DNA from: Methyloceanibacter sp. wino2
GTDB lineage: Bacteria; Pseudomonadota; Alphaproteobacteria; Rhizobiales; Methyloligellaceae
DNA length: 64,000 nucleotides
Assembly: GCF_003071365.1 (NCBI RefSeq)
Contig: NZ_CP028960.1
Coordinates: 2,834,501-2,898,500, forward strand
Reading direction: 5' to 3'
Shown: piece after piece, positions 18,657-28,121 of the stretch
How positions within the stretch are numbered: position 1 is the stretch's first letter
Layout: each line of letters begins with the position of its first letter
Notes under the pieces: model-generated
Databases searched by the model: none
Seen by the model: the letters and a program-made list of their open reading frames with translations, nothing else
What the model was told of the DNA's origin: nothing
Program-made: the position numbers and the translations under genes

Positions 18657-19514
18657 TCAGCGCATGAGCACGACCGGCACCTTGCAGGAGCGGATCATCT
18701 CGGTGGTGGTCGAGCCGATCACCAGTGTCCGGATGCGCGAATGGCCGTAGGCGCCCATCACCAGGAGATCAATTCCTTCGCGCTCGACGAAATCGCCCAG
18801 TGCCGTGCTGGGCTGGCCCTTCAGCACGCGCGTCTCGGCCTTGTGACCCCAGGCGGTCAGCGTCGCGCCGGCCTCGTCGAGGTCGGTGTGTCGCGTTTCG
18901 CCGTTCTCATCGCCGACCGTCGCGACGACGACGTCGAGCCCTGTAAAGAGCGGGTCGCGGGCGACATACTCCACGGCCTTCATCGATGACGCGCCGCCGT
19001 CATAGGCGATCAGCACACGCCGTATCGCTTGGAAAGAGCGGTTTGCAACGAATACCGGCTTGTAGCTGGCGCGTACGATCCGCTCGAAGTTCGAACCCAA
19101 ATGGGGATTGTCGAGGCCGGCCGCTTCGCCGCGCTTGCCGATCAAGATCATATCGGCCTCGCCTTCTTTGGCGGTGACGGTTGCGACGATGTCGTCATAG
19201 CGCAGGCGTGTGACGACGTCGGAGACTCCTTGCGCCTCGATCAGTGCTTTGGCGTCGTCGAGGATCGCGCGCCCCTGCGCCTGGGCGAGCTTGCCGTGCT
19301 GTTCGTCCAGCGTGCTGAGTTTTTCCAGGAGCTCCGTGCGGGCGCCGAGCGCGATGGAGCCGGAGAGATCGCGCTTGCCGAGGGCATGACGCGGGTCGAG
19401 CACGTGGTAGAGCTGGACCTGAGCGCCCGTGCGGGAGGCGATCCAGGCGGCATAGCGGCACAGACTTTCGGAATAGGCCGATCCGTCGACCAGCGCCATC
19501 AGGATTGCGGACAT
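18657..19514 (-). CDS. Tandem universal stress protein (UspA family)
   Basis: 285 residues made of two Usp domains (about 1-145 and 150-285). The first begins ILMALVDGSAYSE; the second begins RVLIAYDGGASSMKAV and ends with the ATP-binding pattern MGAYGHSRIRTLVIGSTT. Usp proteins bind nucleotides and are tied to stress, energy or ion-transport control. It begins 10 bases after the SulP transporter gene on the same strand, so the pair is probably one operon and the Usp may modulate the transporter (inference). Confidence 0.92.
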   Translation of the reverse strand: MSAILMALVDGSAYSESLCRYAAWIASRTGAQVQLYHVLDPRHALGKRDLSGSIALGARTELLEKLSTLDEQHGKLAQAQGRAILDDAKALIEAQGVSDVVTRLRYDDIVATVTAKEGEADMILIGKRGEAAGLDNPHLGSNFERIVRASYKPVFVANRSFQAIRRVLIAYDGGASSMKAVEYVARDPLFTGLDVVVATVGDENGETRHTDLDEAGATLTAWGHKAETRVLKGQPSTALGDFVEREGIDLLVMGAYGHSRIRTLVIGSTTTEMIRSCKVPVVLMR

Positions 19515-19523
19515 GGATTCCCC

Positions 19524-21008
19524 CTAGTGCTCCATCAGCCTGTCCATCGCGCCTGGCTTGTCGTGCACCGCCAGGCTGTCGACGATCGTCTCCGAGGCCT
19601 TGTTCATACCGACGATTTTCACCTCGGCGCCTTCGCGGCGAAACTTCAACACCGCCATGTCCAAGGCCGCGACCGACGAAACGTCCCAGATATGAGCGCG
19701 GCTGACGTCGATGGTGACACGCTCCAGCGCCTCCTTGAAGTCGAATGCGGCCATGAAGTCCTCCGCCGAGGCGAAGAAGAGCTGCCCTTCGATGACGTAG
19801 GTCCGCTCTCGCCCGTCGGGCGAAATCTCGGATGTGACGCGGAAGAGCTGGGCGATCTTGCCTGCGAAGAAGATGCCGGACAGCAAGACGCCCGTCAGTA
19901 CCCCAATGGCGAGATTGTGCGTGTAGACGGTCGCTACCACGGTCGCGAGCATCACGATCGAGGACGAGCGGGGATGATCGCGCAAATTCTTGATCGACGA
20001 CCAGGAGAAAGTGCCGATCGAGACCATGATCATGATCGCCACCAGCGCCGGCATCGGAATCTGGCCCACGATGTCGCCGAGCACGACGATCATGAACAGC
20101 AGCATCGCGCCCGCCGTAAATGTCGAAAGCCGGCCCCGACCGCCGGACTTCACGTTGATCATCGACTGTCCGATCATGGCGCAGCCCGCCATGCCGCCGA
20201 TGAAGCCGGTGCAGGTGTTGGCTATTCCCTGGCCGATACATTCCTGATTGCGGTCGCTGGGCGTGTCGGTCAGATCATCGATGATGGTTTGGGTCATCAG
20301 GCTCTCGAGCAGCCCGACGGCGGCTATGGCAAGCGAATAGGGCAGGATGATCTGCAGCGTCTCCAGGGTGAGGGGAATGTCGGGGATCAGGAACACGGGC
20401 AGCGTGTCAGGCAGGTCGCCCATGTCGGAGACCGTGCGCACGTCGAGATCCAGCGCCATGGAGACTGCCGATAGGACGATGATGGTGACGAGCGGCGAGG
20501 GGATTGCCGTGGTCAGCATGGGAAACAGGTAGATGATCGCGAGCCCGGCGGCGACCATGACATAGGTCACCCAGGTTACGTTTGTCAGTTCGGGAAGCTG
20601 CGCGAGGAAGATCAGAATCGCCAGCGCGTTGACGAACCCGGTGATCACGGACCGCGAGACGAAGCGCATGAGATGACCGAGCTTCGCGAAGCCGGCGACG
20701 ATCTGAATGACGCCCGCCAATACGGTCGCGGCCAGCAAATACTGGAGGCCGTGCTCCTTCACCAAAGTCACCATGACGACAGCCGTGGCCGCGGTGGCGG
20801 CGGAGATCATGGCCGGCCGGCCGCCGGTGATCGCGACAATCACCGCGATGGAGAAGGACGCGTAAAGACCGACTTTCGGGTCGACGCCGGCGATGATTGA
20901 GAACGCGATGGCCTCGGGGATGAGCGCCAACGCCACGACGAGCCCGGCGAGAATGTCGCCGCGGACGTTTCCGATCCATTGGTCGCGATAGGCGTAAAGT
21001 GCGTTCAT
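19524..21008 (-). CDS. SulP-family anion transporter with STAS domain
   Basis: Inner-membrane sulfate, bicarbonate or similar anion transporter. 494 residues from the ATG at 21008, which has GGGGTGA just upstream; a GTG at 21014 is an alternative. It has 12-14 hydrophobic segments, with the SulP opening [21 protein letters not shown] and the central [22 protein letters not shown]-terminal STAS domain occupies roughly 385-490. The substrate cannot be set from sequence alone. It lies far from the cys genes, and its partner is a Usp, an arrangement also known for bicarbonate-type SulPs. Confidence 0.92.
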   Translation of the reverse strand: MNALYAYRDQWIGNVRGDILAGLVVALALIPEAIAFSIIAGVDPKVGLYASFSIAVIVAITGGRPAMISAATAATAVVMVTLVKEHGLQYLLAATVLAGVIQIVAGFAKLGHLMRFVSRSVITGFVNALAILIFLAQLPELTNVTWVTYVMVAAGLAIIYLFPMLTTAIPSPLVTIIVLSAVSMALDLDVRTVSDMGDLPDTLPVFLIPDIPLTLETLQIILPYSLAIAAVGLLESLMTQTIIDDLTDTPSDRNQECIGQGIANTCTGFIGGMAGCAMIGQSMINVKSGGRGRLSTFTAGAMLLFMIVVLGDIVGQIPMPALVAIMIMVSIGTFSWSSIKNLRDHPRSSSIVMLATVVATVYTHNLAIGVLTGVLLSGIFFAGKIAQLFRVTSEISPDGRERTYVIEGQLFFASAEDFMAAFDFKEALERVTIDVSRAHIWDVSSVAALDMAVLKFRREGAEVKIVGMNKASETIVDSLAVHDKPGAMDRLMEH

Positions 21009-21248
21009 GCTCACCCCGAGATAAGGCCGTCGCTTCGGCCATTCGGACGGGACATGCGGCAGCTAGACGATGGTCAGGAAGATTGGCGGTCGGCGGAAAT
21101 CCCGGCGGAGGCTAGGGCCCGGCAACGCAGGTGCTTGATATCGGAGATCGCCGCGAGGACAAACGCGCGAATGCGCGCAGGGGGCCACCTATTGCGGGTG
21201 TGCCTCGCTCCGAGGCTGCGGTTGGAAAACTGCTGAAGACTGAAGATT

Positions 21249-21322
21249 TGGCTGGGAGACTAGGATTCGAACCTAGATTGACGGAGTCAGAGTCCGCTGT
21301 CCTACCATTAGACGATCTCCCA
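21249..21322 (-). tRNA. tRNA-Gln (anticodon CTG)
   Basis: Reading the minus strand gives a full cloverleaf. The acceptor stem TGGGAGA pairs with TCTCCCA, the anticodon stem GCGGA/TCCGT encloses the loop CTCTGAC with anticodon CTG, and the T-loop is GGTTCGAATCC. The 3' CCA is encoded (21249-21251). It reads CAG codons. No element boundary or duplicated 3' end was seen beside it. Confidence 0.95.
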
Positions 21323-21542
21323 CCAAGCCTGGCGGTGCCGGCCCGCTTCGGGGGCCAGGTCGCGATCCGAAGCACGGAATTGGGCGTTTCTTCTAGTCGC
21401 TGGGGAGGGCGCTTGGCAAGTCCGTCTGTGCGGCAAAGTCCTCATCAAGCAGGTTTTTGCCGCCATCCGCGACGGGGGCGGTGGAGGGCCCAACAGGGCC
21501 CCAGTAACACATTGTCCAGAAACTCACTCTATCCTGCCGCGC

Positions 21543-22139
21543 ATGAACGAGGTTTCCGCATCGGCGAATCGCATCTCCGCGGCGCTCCGGGCCCTGCGGC
21601 AGGTCTATGCCGACAGCGCCACGGACAAGGCCGTTCTGGGGCTGAAATGCCTGCAGGCTGTGATGGTCGAATTGGCGGCGGACGGCGTTCCGGCCGACGA
21701 CCTCAAGCCGCTCGCGGACCTCGAAACGTTGGTCGCGGCGGCCGCGGCACCTGCTCCTGCGCCCGCTCTGGCTGAACGTCAGCGCGACCGGCGCCGAAAA
21801 GCCCCTCCAAGCAATGCGCTGCTAGCCAGATCGGCGGCCGTGATCGACCTCCTGGTCAAGAATGGCCAAGGCGAGGAGGGGGCCGCGCAGACGGTCATGC
21901 GGCATTTGCTCGTTGCGGGCGTGCCTGCGCCCGAGCGGGGCGGCGACTCTCGCGGCTGGCGCCGGCTCCTCGAGTTTCGCAACACGCTGGTTCACGGTGG
22001 CGGGCCGGAAGAAGCGCGCGTGGAATATGCCGCTTTCGCCCGGGAGCTCGATGACATACCGCCGGCGCAGCGCGTCCATGCCGCGCTGAGCGAAAAGCTT
22101 TGGGACCGCCGGCGTCAGGCCAGGCGGCAGGCAGGCTAG
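21543..22139 (+). CDS. Hypothetical protein with HEPN-like RNxxxH motif
   Basis: 198 residues, family not recognised. Residues 1-62 are helical, an Ala/Pro-rich linker covers about 64-80, and a second helical domain follows. That second domain contains WRRLLEFRNTLVHGGG, in which R-N-T-L-V-H fits the R-x4-H pattern of HEPN-type RNases and nucleotide-binding helical bundles. A match to a six-residue motif in a helical protein is suggestive only. It stands alone between tRNA-Gln and aat; no nucleotidyltransferase or antitoxin partner is adjacent. Confidence 0.6.
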   Translation: MNEVSASANRISAALRALRQVYADSATDKAVLGLKCLQAVMVELAADGVPADDLKPLADLETLVAAAAAPAPAPALAERQRDRRRKAPPSNALLARSAAVIDLLVKNGQGEEGAAQTVMRHLLVAGVPAPERGGDSRGWRRLLEFRNTLVHGGGPEEARVEYAAFARELDDIPPAQRVHAALSEKLWDRRRQARRQAG

Positions 22140-22242
22140 CATCCCCAATTAAGCTTGATCCGCAGACGGACAGGTGGGGCACAACGCCCTGCTAAAATCG
22201 TCTTGGGCGAAAAGGTCAAAGGCGGCCTAAAGGGACTTGAAC

Positions 22243-23142
22243 TTGAACGAGCCATCGACGCGTTCAGAGGAGCCATCCGTGGCATCGCGCCGTGCCGCGC
22301 TGTTCCGGGAGACGCCCACGGCCGCACTCCACCGCTGGGTGCTCGGCACCGCGTGGGCGCTGCGGCCGAAGCGCATCGCCAACTTCATAACGACCGCCCG
22401 GGTCATGCTTGCGCATGTCCTTCAGCCAAGCCGGGCCCTACCGGATCCCACGACGCTCCCTGCCGATCAGGAGATCATTGGCATAGCGACCGACCTCTCG
22501 CCCGACGTCCTGATGGACGGCTATTTGCGCGGGCTCTTTCCGCTTGGACACCTTGCCCCGCCCAAATGGATGTTCCCGCGGGAGCGCGCCGTGGTGCGGC
22601 CGGGCGACTTTCACATTTCCAGCCGCCTGCGCGGCATGATGCGGAAGAACCGCTACCGGATCACTTTCGACACGGATTTCGAGGGCGTGATTGCGGCATG
22701 CGCCGAGCCCCGCCGCGGCTGGCTCAGCCTCACCTGGATCACGCCGCGCATCATGGCGGCCTACGCCAAGCTGTACGACCAAGGCCATGTGCATTCGTTC
22801 GAGGTTTGGAACAGCGATGGCGAGCTGGCGGGCGGCGGTTACGGCGTCGCCGTCGGCCGCGTCTTCGTGATTGAGTCGCAGTTCTTCCGGGAGTCGAACG
22901 CCTCGAAGATCGGCTTTGCGGTGCTGGCGTGGCATTTGGCGAAGTGGGGCTTCGTTCTGATGGACAACAAGTGGCTCACGCCCGCGACGGAACGCGCGGG
23001 CTTCAAGGATATCCCCCGCAAAGATTATCTCGCTCAGTTGCCGGAGCACTGGGAGCCGCCCATTCATCCCGGCCGCTGGCAGTCTGAAGCCGATTCGAAG
23101 ACCGTCGCTGCCGGACCTCCGGAGCCGACGCCGGCCCACTGA
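22243..23142 (+). CDS. aat: Leucyl/phenylalanyl-tRNA-protein transferase family protein
   Basis: Aat enzymes add Leu or Phe from tRNA to proteins with N-terminal Lys or Arg, marking them for ClpAP. This 299-residue protein has the family core: GYLRGLFP, FHISSRLR, TWITPRIM, GHVHSFEVW, GGGYGVAVGRVF, NASKIGF and KWLTPATERAG. It differs from the classic form in having a long N-terminal extension (about 75 residues), and PPKWMFPRERAVV where canonical Aat has WWSPDPR. It is therefore a divergent second type. The TTG at 22243 lies 7 bases after AAGGGA and is preferred over the TTG at 22237; a GTG at 22279 is also possible. Confidence 0.82.
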   Translation: MNEPSTRSEEPSVASRRAALFRETPTAALHRWVLGTAWALRPKRIANFITTARVMLAHVLQPSRALPDPTTLPADQEIIGIATDLSPDVLMDGYLRGLFPLGHLAPPKWMFPRERAVVRPGDFHISSRLRGMMRKNRYRITFDTDFEGVIAACAEPRRGWLSLTWITPRIMAAYAKLYDQGHVHSFEVWNSDGELAGGGYGVAVGRVFVIESQFFRESNASKIGFAVLAWHLAKWGFVLMDNKWLTPATERAGFKDIPRKDYLAQLPEHWEPPIHPGRWQSEADSKTVAAGPPEPTPAH

Positions 23143-23468
23143 AAAGCCTGCTGACCGGCGCGCCGACCCTGCCCGTACGGCCCCGTCTCGCTCTCGGGCT
23201 TTACCTGCCTGAACAGATTGGTAGATTGGTCTCATAGGACCAATACTGTGGCCGCTGGGAACGGGCGAGGAAGCGCCCTCCGGCAGGCTCGAGAGGTTGA
23301 AATTGTGACTGGGCCGAGCGGAATTGCCCGCACGGCTGCCGGGAATCCGCGCCGCGAGGATTTGGCGCGAAATCCCGATGTTCCGCGTGACGCGGGGGCG
23401 CTGCCTTGCGCCACTGCCATGCGGAGCGATGCCGGCGAGAGCGGCGCTGTGAGCGCCGCGGCGCCAGG
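23143..23468. other. Gap between aat and the Ppx/GppA gene
   Basis: 326 bases without a supported gene. Frames crossing it are Arg/Pro-rich with no recognisable family. The start of the downstream gene is uncertain, so part of this stretch may be its 5' end (an in-frame ATG lies at 23406) or its leader. No terminator hairpin or RNA motif was recognised. Confidence 0.4.
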
Positions 23469-24656
23469 ATGTCCGCGCCTGCGGGCGTTCCAGTGGCAAG
23501 CCCTGCCGGGGCAGCCAGTGATATGGGCGGCGGCGTGCGCAACGCGCGCGGATCCGCACGTCTCGGCCAAGCAGTCTACGGCGCCCTTGATCTCGGAACC
23601 AACAACTGCCGTCTGCTGGTCGCGAAGCCGTCGCGCCGGGGTTTCGTGGTGGTCGATGCGTTCTCGCGAATCATCCGTCTGGGCGAGGGCGTGCAGGCCA
23701 CGGGTGAACTCGCGGAGCGCGCGCAAAAACGCACCATCGCCGCCTTGCGCATCTGCGCAGACAAGATGCGCCGCCGTGGCGTGACGCGCTCACGGCTGAT
23801 CGCGACCGAAGCCTGCCGGATCGCCACCAACGGGGCCTCCTTCATCGACCGTGTCGAGAACGAGACGGGCCTCGCCTTGGAGATTGTCGGGCGGGAGACG
23901 GAGGCCAAGCTCGCCGTTTCGGGGTGCGCGTCTCTGTTGGACAGCGGTTGCGACTGGGCGCTCGTGTTCGACATCGGCGGCGGTAGTTCGGAACTGATCT
24001 GGCTCGACCTGCGCAAACTCGGGAAAGACTGGAAGCAGTCCGTGCAGAGCCGCGCGGCCATCCAAGACGCGATCGCGGCCTGGACATCCTTGCCGCTCGG
24101 CGTCGTGAACCTGGCCGAGCGCCATGGCGGCCAGGACGTGACGGCCGAGAATTACGAAGCCATGGTCGAAGACGTGGCGGGCGCGCTCGCGGGTTTCGAG
24201 TCCCAGTACCGGTTTGGCGAGCGAGTCGCCCACGACCGAGCGCATTTCCTCGGTACGTCCGGCACGGTGACGACGATCTCAGGCATACACCTGGGCTTGC
24301 CCCGCTACGACCGGTCGCGCGTGGACGGCTGCTGGCTCAAGGCCACCGATGTGCGGCGGGTCTCGGGCGATCTGATCGCCATGAGCTATGCCGAGCGTAT
24401 CGCCCAGCCTTGTATCGGTCACGAACGGGCCGATCTCGTCTTGGCGGGCTGCGCGATTCTCGAAGCCTTGCTTCGCACCTGGCCCTGCCAGCGGCTGCGC
24501 GTGGCCGACAGGGGATTGCGCGAAGGCATCCTCACGACGCTCATGGCCGAGGATGGACATGACCGCAAGACGCCGCGCCGGCGCCGGCGGAAGGGGCGAG
24601 GACGTGGCAAGTCTGCAAGCGGCAAGTCCGCTAACAGCAAGGCCCCCAACGCGTAA
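23469..24656 (+). CDS. Ppx/GppA family phosphatase
   Basis: Exopolyphosphatase or pppGpp phosphatase family, ASKHA fold, cytosolic. The first phosphate loop YGALDLGTNNCRLL and second loop DIGGGSSELIW are intact, as is the GTSGTVTTISG segment. About 395 residues if the ATG at 23469 is used; an ATG at 23406 and one at 23523 remain possible because the N-terminus before the first loop is low complexity. The C-terminus is a Lys/Arg/Ser-rich tail. In many Hyphomicrobiales this gene sits directly before rlmE; here an MFS gene on the other strand separates them. A second paralogue starts at 63080 beside ppk. Confidence 0.9.
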   Translation: MSAPAGVPVASPAGAASDMGGGVRNARGSARLGQAVYGALDLGTNNCRLLVAKPSRRGFVVVDAFSRIIRLGEGVQATGELAERAQKRTIAALRICADKMRRRGVTRSRLIATEACRIATNGASFIDRVENETGLALEIVGRETEAKLAVSGCASLLDSGCDWALVFDIGGGSSELIWLDLRKLGKDWKQSVQSRAAIQDAIAAWTSLPLGVVNLAERHGGQDVTAENYEAMVEDVAGALAGFESQYRFGERVAHDRAHFLGTSGTVTTISGIHLGLPRYDRSRVDGCWLKATDVRRVSGDLIAMSYAERIAQPCIGHERADLVLAGCAILEALLRTWPCQRLRVADRGLREGILTTLMAEDGHDRKTPRRRRRKGRGRGKSASGKSANSKAPNA

Positions 24657-24659
24657 CGC

Positions 24660-26087
24660 TTAGTCTTCAGGGACGAGTTCGGGCTGCTTGTCCGGTTCAC
24701 CGAGCTGGTGAGCCTTGCGCGAGAGGCTTGCGCCCGCGTCTTTCGGCAGGCGCATGAAGACGAGTGCGGAGCTTGCGCAGATCGCGCCGACGATCAGGAA
24801 CGCCAAGGTAAAATCGCTGGCCAGAACTTCGTGGCTCTCGCGGCCCGCGCGTTGGAATTCGAGCACGAGCGCGCCGACCGCAACGCCGGCCGACATTGAG
24901 AGTTGCTGCGACACGCTGGCGAAACTCGTCGCCTTGCTCATCTCGTGCTCGTCGATATCCGCGTAAGCAATCGTGTTGATCGCGGTGAATTCCAGGGAAC
25001 GGAAAAAGCCTCCGACGAGCAGTGTGGCGAGGATCACAGCATGCGGCGTGGCGGCCGTGAAGAGGGCGTACGCCATGATGAAGAAGGCCGCGACGAGGGC
25101 GTTCCACACAAGAATGGGCCTGTACCCGAACCGGCGCAGGATGGGCGCGGCCGTGGTCTTCATGGCGACGGCGCCGACGGCGATGGCGAACGTGAGTAAC
25201 CCCGACTGCAAGGGGGTCATGCCGAAGCCGAGCTGAAAATACAGCGGCAACAGGAAGGGTGTCGCGCCGACGCCGATCCGAAACAGGAACCCGCCCGCGA
25301 TGTTGGCGAAGAAGGTGGGGATCTTAAGCAGGCGCAAGTCGAGCAGCGGCGCCGGAATGTTCAAGGCGTGGCGCACGTAGAGGACGCAAGAAATGGCGCC
25401 CGTCGTGAGGAGGGCGACCACGAACCAGGGCGGAAACAGCGGCTGACCGATAATGGTGAAGCCGAAGGCAAGCCCCGAGAGCCCAATGCCGGACAGGAAG
25501 AACCCTTTGACGTCGAGCGGCGGGACTTTGTCCTCGCGAAAGTTCTCGATGAAGCGTGTGGCGAGGTAGATACCGAGCAGACCGACCGGGATATTGATCC
25601 AGAAAATCCAGCGCCAGGAGAACACGGTGGTGATGAACCCGCCTAAGGGCGGGCCGATCACCGGCCCCATGAGCGCGGGCACGGTGAGCCAGGCGAGGGC
25701 CGAGATCAGTTCCGATTTCGGGACCGAGCGCAGGATCACGAGCCTTCCGACCGGCACCATCATCGCGCCGCCCATGCCTTGCAGGACGCGAAAGAGGATG
25801 AAGTCCAGCAGCGAGGTGGCGAAGCCGCACGCCGCCGATCCCACCGTGAAGACGACAATGGCCGCGCGAAAAACCGTCCGGGCGCCAAACCGGTCTGCCA
25901 TCCAGCCGCTGACTGGTATAAAGACCGCAAGCGACAGCAGATAGGATGTGAGCGCCAGCTTCAACGCAATCGGATCTTCGCCGAGATCGGCCGCGATCGC
26001 CGGTAGCGACGTGGCGATAATGGTCGAGTCCATGGTTTCCATGAACAGAGCGACCGCGACGATCAGGGTAATGAAGTAGCGGGGCAT
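24660..26087 (-). CDS. MFS drug exporter, DHA2 (14-helix) type
   Basis: 475 residues, inner membrane, proton-driven export of hydrophobic compounds. The start FMETMDSTIIATSLPAIA is the conserved first-helix motif D1 of EmrB/QacA relatives, followed by WMADRFGARTVFRAA (motif A) and GPVIGPPLGGFI (motif C). There are about 14 hydrophobic segments. No periplasmic adaptor (EmrA) or regulator gene is adjacent, so it may act alone. It lies on the opposite strand between two genes that are neighbours elsewhere, and converges on the Ppx/GppA gene with a 3-base gap. Confidence 0.9.
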   Translation of the reverse strand: MPRYFITLIVAVALFMETMDSTIIATSLPAIAADLGEDPIALKLALTSYLLSLAVFIPVSGWMADRFGARTVFRAAIVVFTVGSAACGFATSLLDFILFRVLQGMGGAMMVPVGRLVILRSVPKSELISALAWLTVPALMGPVIGPPLGGFITTVFSWRWIFWINIPVGLLGIYLATRFIENFREDKVPPLDVKGFFLSGIGLSGLAFGFTIIGQPLFPPWFVVALLTTGAISCVLYVRHALNIPAPLLDLRLLKIPTFFANIAGGFLFRIGVGATPFLLPLYFQLGFGMTPLQSGLLTFAIAVGAVAMKTTAAPILRRFGYRPILVWNALVAAFFIMAYALFTAATPHAVILATLLVGGFFRSLEFTAINTIAYADIDEHEMSKATSFASVSQQLSMSAGVAVGALVLEFQRAGRESHEVLASDFTLAFLIVGAICASSALVFMRLPKDAGASLSRKAHQLGEPDKQPELVPED

Positions 26088-26209
26088 GGGGCGGGTGTTA
26101 CAAGAGTGGTGGGCAGGACATGCGCCCCCCTGCCTATTCGGTCAAGAGCGTGCGGCGATAGGGCAGGCAGGCTGGTCGTAACCGACAAGCGGCGATAGAA
26201 GCAGGCGAT

Positions 26210-26935
26210 ATGGCGAGAGGCGGAAAGAGCGGACCGAGGGACGGAACGGGGCGGCGCGGGCTGACGGTGCGCGTCAAGACCGCGAAAGGGCGGAAGCTCG
26301 CCTCGACGCGTTGGCTGCAGCGCCAGCTGAACGACCCGTATGTCGAAGAGGCAAAGCGCCAGGGCTATCGCAGCCGGGCGGCCTTCAAGCTCCTGGAGAT
26401 CGACGACAAGCAGCATCTGCTCAAGCCGGGCGGGATCGTGGTCGACCTCGGCGCGGCGCCGGGCGGATGGAGCCAGGTGGCGGTCGCGCGGGTCAAGGCG
26501 GACTCCGGCAAAGGCCGGGTCATTGCCGCGGATATCAACGAGATCGAGCCGGTGCCGGGTGCGGACTTCATGCAACTGGATGTCACCGATGCCGGTGCCG
26601 GGGACGCGATCCGCGACGCGCTGGGCGGCGCGCGTGTCGACGTGGTGATGTCGGACATGGCGGCCTCGTCCACGGGCCACCGCCAGACGGACCACCTCCG
26701 CGTTATCGCGCTGGCGGAGGCCGCGCTCGACATTGCCGAGGACGTGTTGAAGCCGGGCGGGGCCTATCTCGCCAAGGTGCTGCAGGGCGGGGCTAGCGGC
26801 GACCTGCTGACCCGGCTGCGCCAGAACTTCGCCAAGGTCGCCCATGTGAAGCCGAAGGCCAGCCGGCAGGACTCGGCGGAAGTCTATGTGCTGGCCATGG
26901 GCTATCGTGGGCCGAGCCGCGAGGATTCTTCTTAG
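26210..26935 (+). CDS. rlmE: 23S rRNA (uridine-2'-O-)-methyltransferase
   Basis: Methylates U2552 of 23S rRNA in the ribosomal A-loop, a late step of large-subunit assembly. 241 residues with an N-terminal basic extension. The order is [13 protein letters not shown] (first catalytic Lys), [15 protein letters not shown] (SAM motif I), [17 protein letters not shown] (catalytic Asp), and YLAKVLQGG (second catalytic Lys). It starts at the ATG at 26210. Confidence 0.95.
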   Translation: MARGGKSGPRDGTGRRGLTVRVKTAKGRKLASTRWLQRQLNDPYVEEAKRQGYRSRAAFKLLEIDDKQHLLKPGGIVVDLGAAPGGWSQVAVARVKADSGKGRVIAADINEIEPVPGADFMQLDVTDAGAGDAIRDALGGARVDVVMSDMAASSTGHRQTDHLRVIALAEAALDIAEDVLKPGGAYLAKVLQGGASGDLLTRLRQNFAKVAHVKPKASRQDSAEVYVLAMGYRGPSREDSS

Positions 26936-27049
26936 CACCCGTTCACGCGACTGTGCGCGCCCGTGTGCTGCAGCGCGCCGCCGACTTTTGATAGGGTGCT
27001 GCCACGAACCGGCGGCATTGGGGCTAGCGGGGAATTCCGGAGCGGTGCG

Positions 27050-28102
27050 ATGAACATCGAGGTGGTCAAGGAGTATTACGGCAAGGTCCTGAAGGGGTCG
27101 GGAGATCTGCAGACGAGCGCCTGCTGCGACGGCGCCGTGACGCCCCGGTATCTCACCGAGCTGATTGCCAACGTCCACGACGAAGTCGTCGCCCGCTATT
27201 ACGGATGCGGGTTGTGCATCCCCACGGCGCTTCAGAACTGTAACGTGCTCGATCTCGGCTCCGGGACTGGGCGCGACGTCTACATCCTCTCGCAACTCGT
27301 CGGCGAGGGCGGTTCCGTGACCGGCGTTGACATGACGGCCGAACAACTGGCCACCGCCGACGCCCATCGCGACTGGCACGCCGAGAAGTTCGGGTACGCC
27401 AAGTCCAACGTTCGGTTCCTGGAAGGCTATCTGGAGAAGCTCGACGCGCTCAATCTCGAACCCGGCTCGTTCGATGTCATCGTGTCCAACTGCGTCATCA
27501 ATCTGTGTATGGACAAGCCGGCGGTGCTGCGCGGCGCCTACGATCTTCTGAAACAGGGTGGCGAACTCTACTTCGCCGATGTCTATTGCGACCGGCGGCT
27601 GCCGGACGAGCTGCGCGCCGATCCGCTCCTCTATGGCGAGTGTCTCGGCGGAGCGCTCTACTGGAACGACTTCCTGCCGATGGCGAAGCAAGCAGGTTTT
27701 CTCGACCCGCGCCTTGTCAGCAGCCGCCCCATCGAAATCGACAACCCGGACATGCGCGAGAAGCTCGGCAACGCGCGCTTCTTCTCGGCGACCTACCGGC
27801 TCTTCAAGCTCGACGATCTCGAGCCAGCTTGTGAGGACTACGGCCAGGCGGTCATCTACCGCGGCGGCGTTTTCGAACAGCCGGAGACGTTCGTCCTCGA
27901 CGACCATCACCTGATCGAGAAAGACCGGATCTTTCCGGTGTGCGGCAATGTCTGGCGCATGCTTGCCGGTACGCGCTTCGCGCCGTATTTCGATTTCGTC
28001 GGTGACTTCTCCAAACATTTCGGTATCTTCCCGGGCTGCGGAACGCCGTCGCCATTTGAGGAAGCGGACAAAGCGGGGAACGGATCAGTCAGCTGCTGCT
28101 AG
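27050..28102 (+). CDS. arsM: Arsenite S-adenosylmethionine methyltransferase
   Basis: Methylates arsenite to methylated and volatile arsenicals in the cytosol. 350 residues from the ATG at 27050; the upstream in-frame stretch lacks family similarity. The ArsM opening [18 protein letters not shown] is present, then SAM motif [15 protein letters not shown]. The arsenic-binding cysteines all appear to be kept: Cys25 or Cys26, Cys53 or Cys56, Cys148 in SNCVINL and Cys198 in [11 protein letters not shown]. It ends in a Cys-Cys pair. It is followed 19 bases later by an aquaporin gene, a pairing known from arsenic operons. No arsR is visible nearby. Confidence 0.88.
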   Translation: MNIEVVKEYYGKVLKGSGDLQTSACCDGAVTPRYLTELIANVHDEVVARYYGCGLCIPTALQNCNVLDLGSGTGRDVYILSQLVGEGGSVTGVDMTAEQLATADAHRDWHAEKFGYAKSNVRFLEGYLEKLDALNLEPGSFDVIVSNCVINLCMDKPAVLRGAYDLLKQGGELYFADVYCDRRLPDELRADPLLYGECLGGALYWNDFLPMAKQAGFLDPRLVSSRPIEIDNPDMREKLGNARFFSATYRLFKLDDLEPACEDYGQAVIYRGGVFEQPETFVLDDHHLIEKDRIFPVCGNVWRMLAGTRFAPYFDFVGDFSKHFGIFPGCGTPSPFEEADKAGNGSVSCC

Positions 28103-28121
28103 CGCGGCAGACGGGGGGACT

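Noticed and set aside
21249-21322. tRNA-Gln as an island attachment site
   Set aside because: No repeated tRNA 3' end or integrase is found near it.
26063-28018. A 651-residue open frame on the minus strand across rlmE and arsM
   Set aside because: It is a shadow frame caused by high GC: no family motif, strongly Arg/Asp/Val-biased, and it covers two well-supported genes on the other strand.
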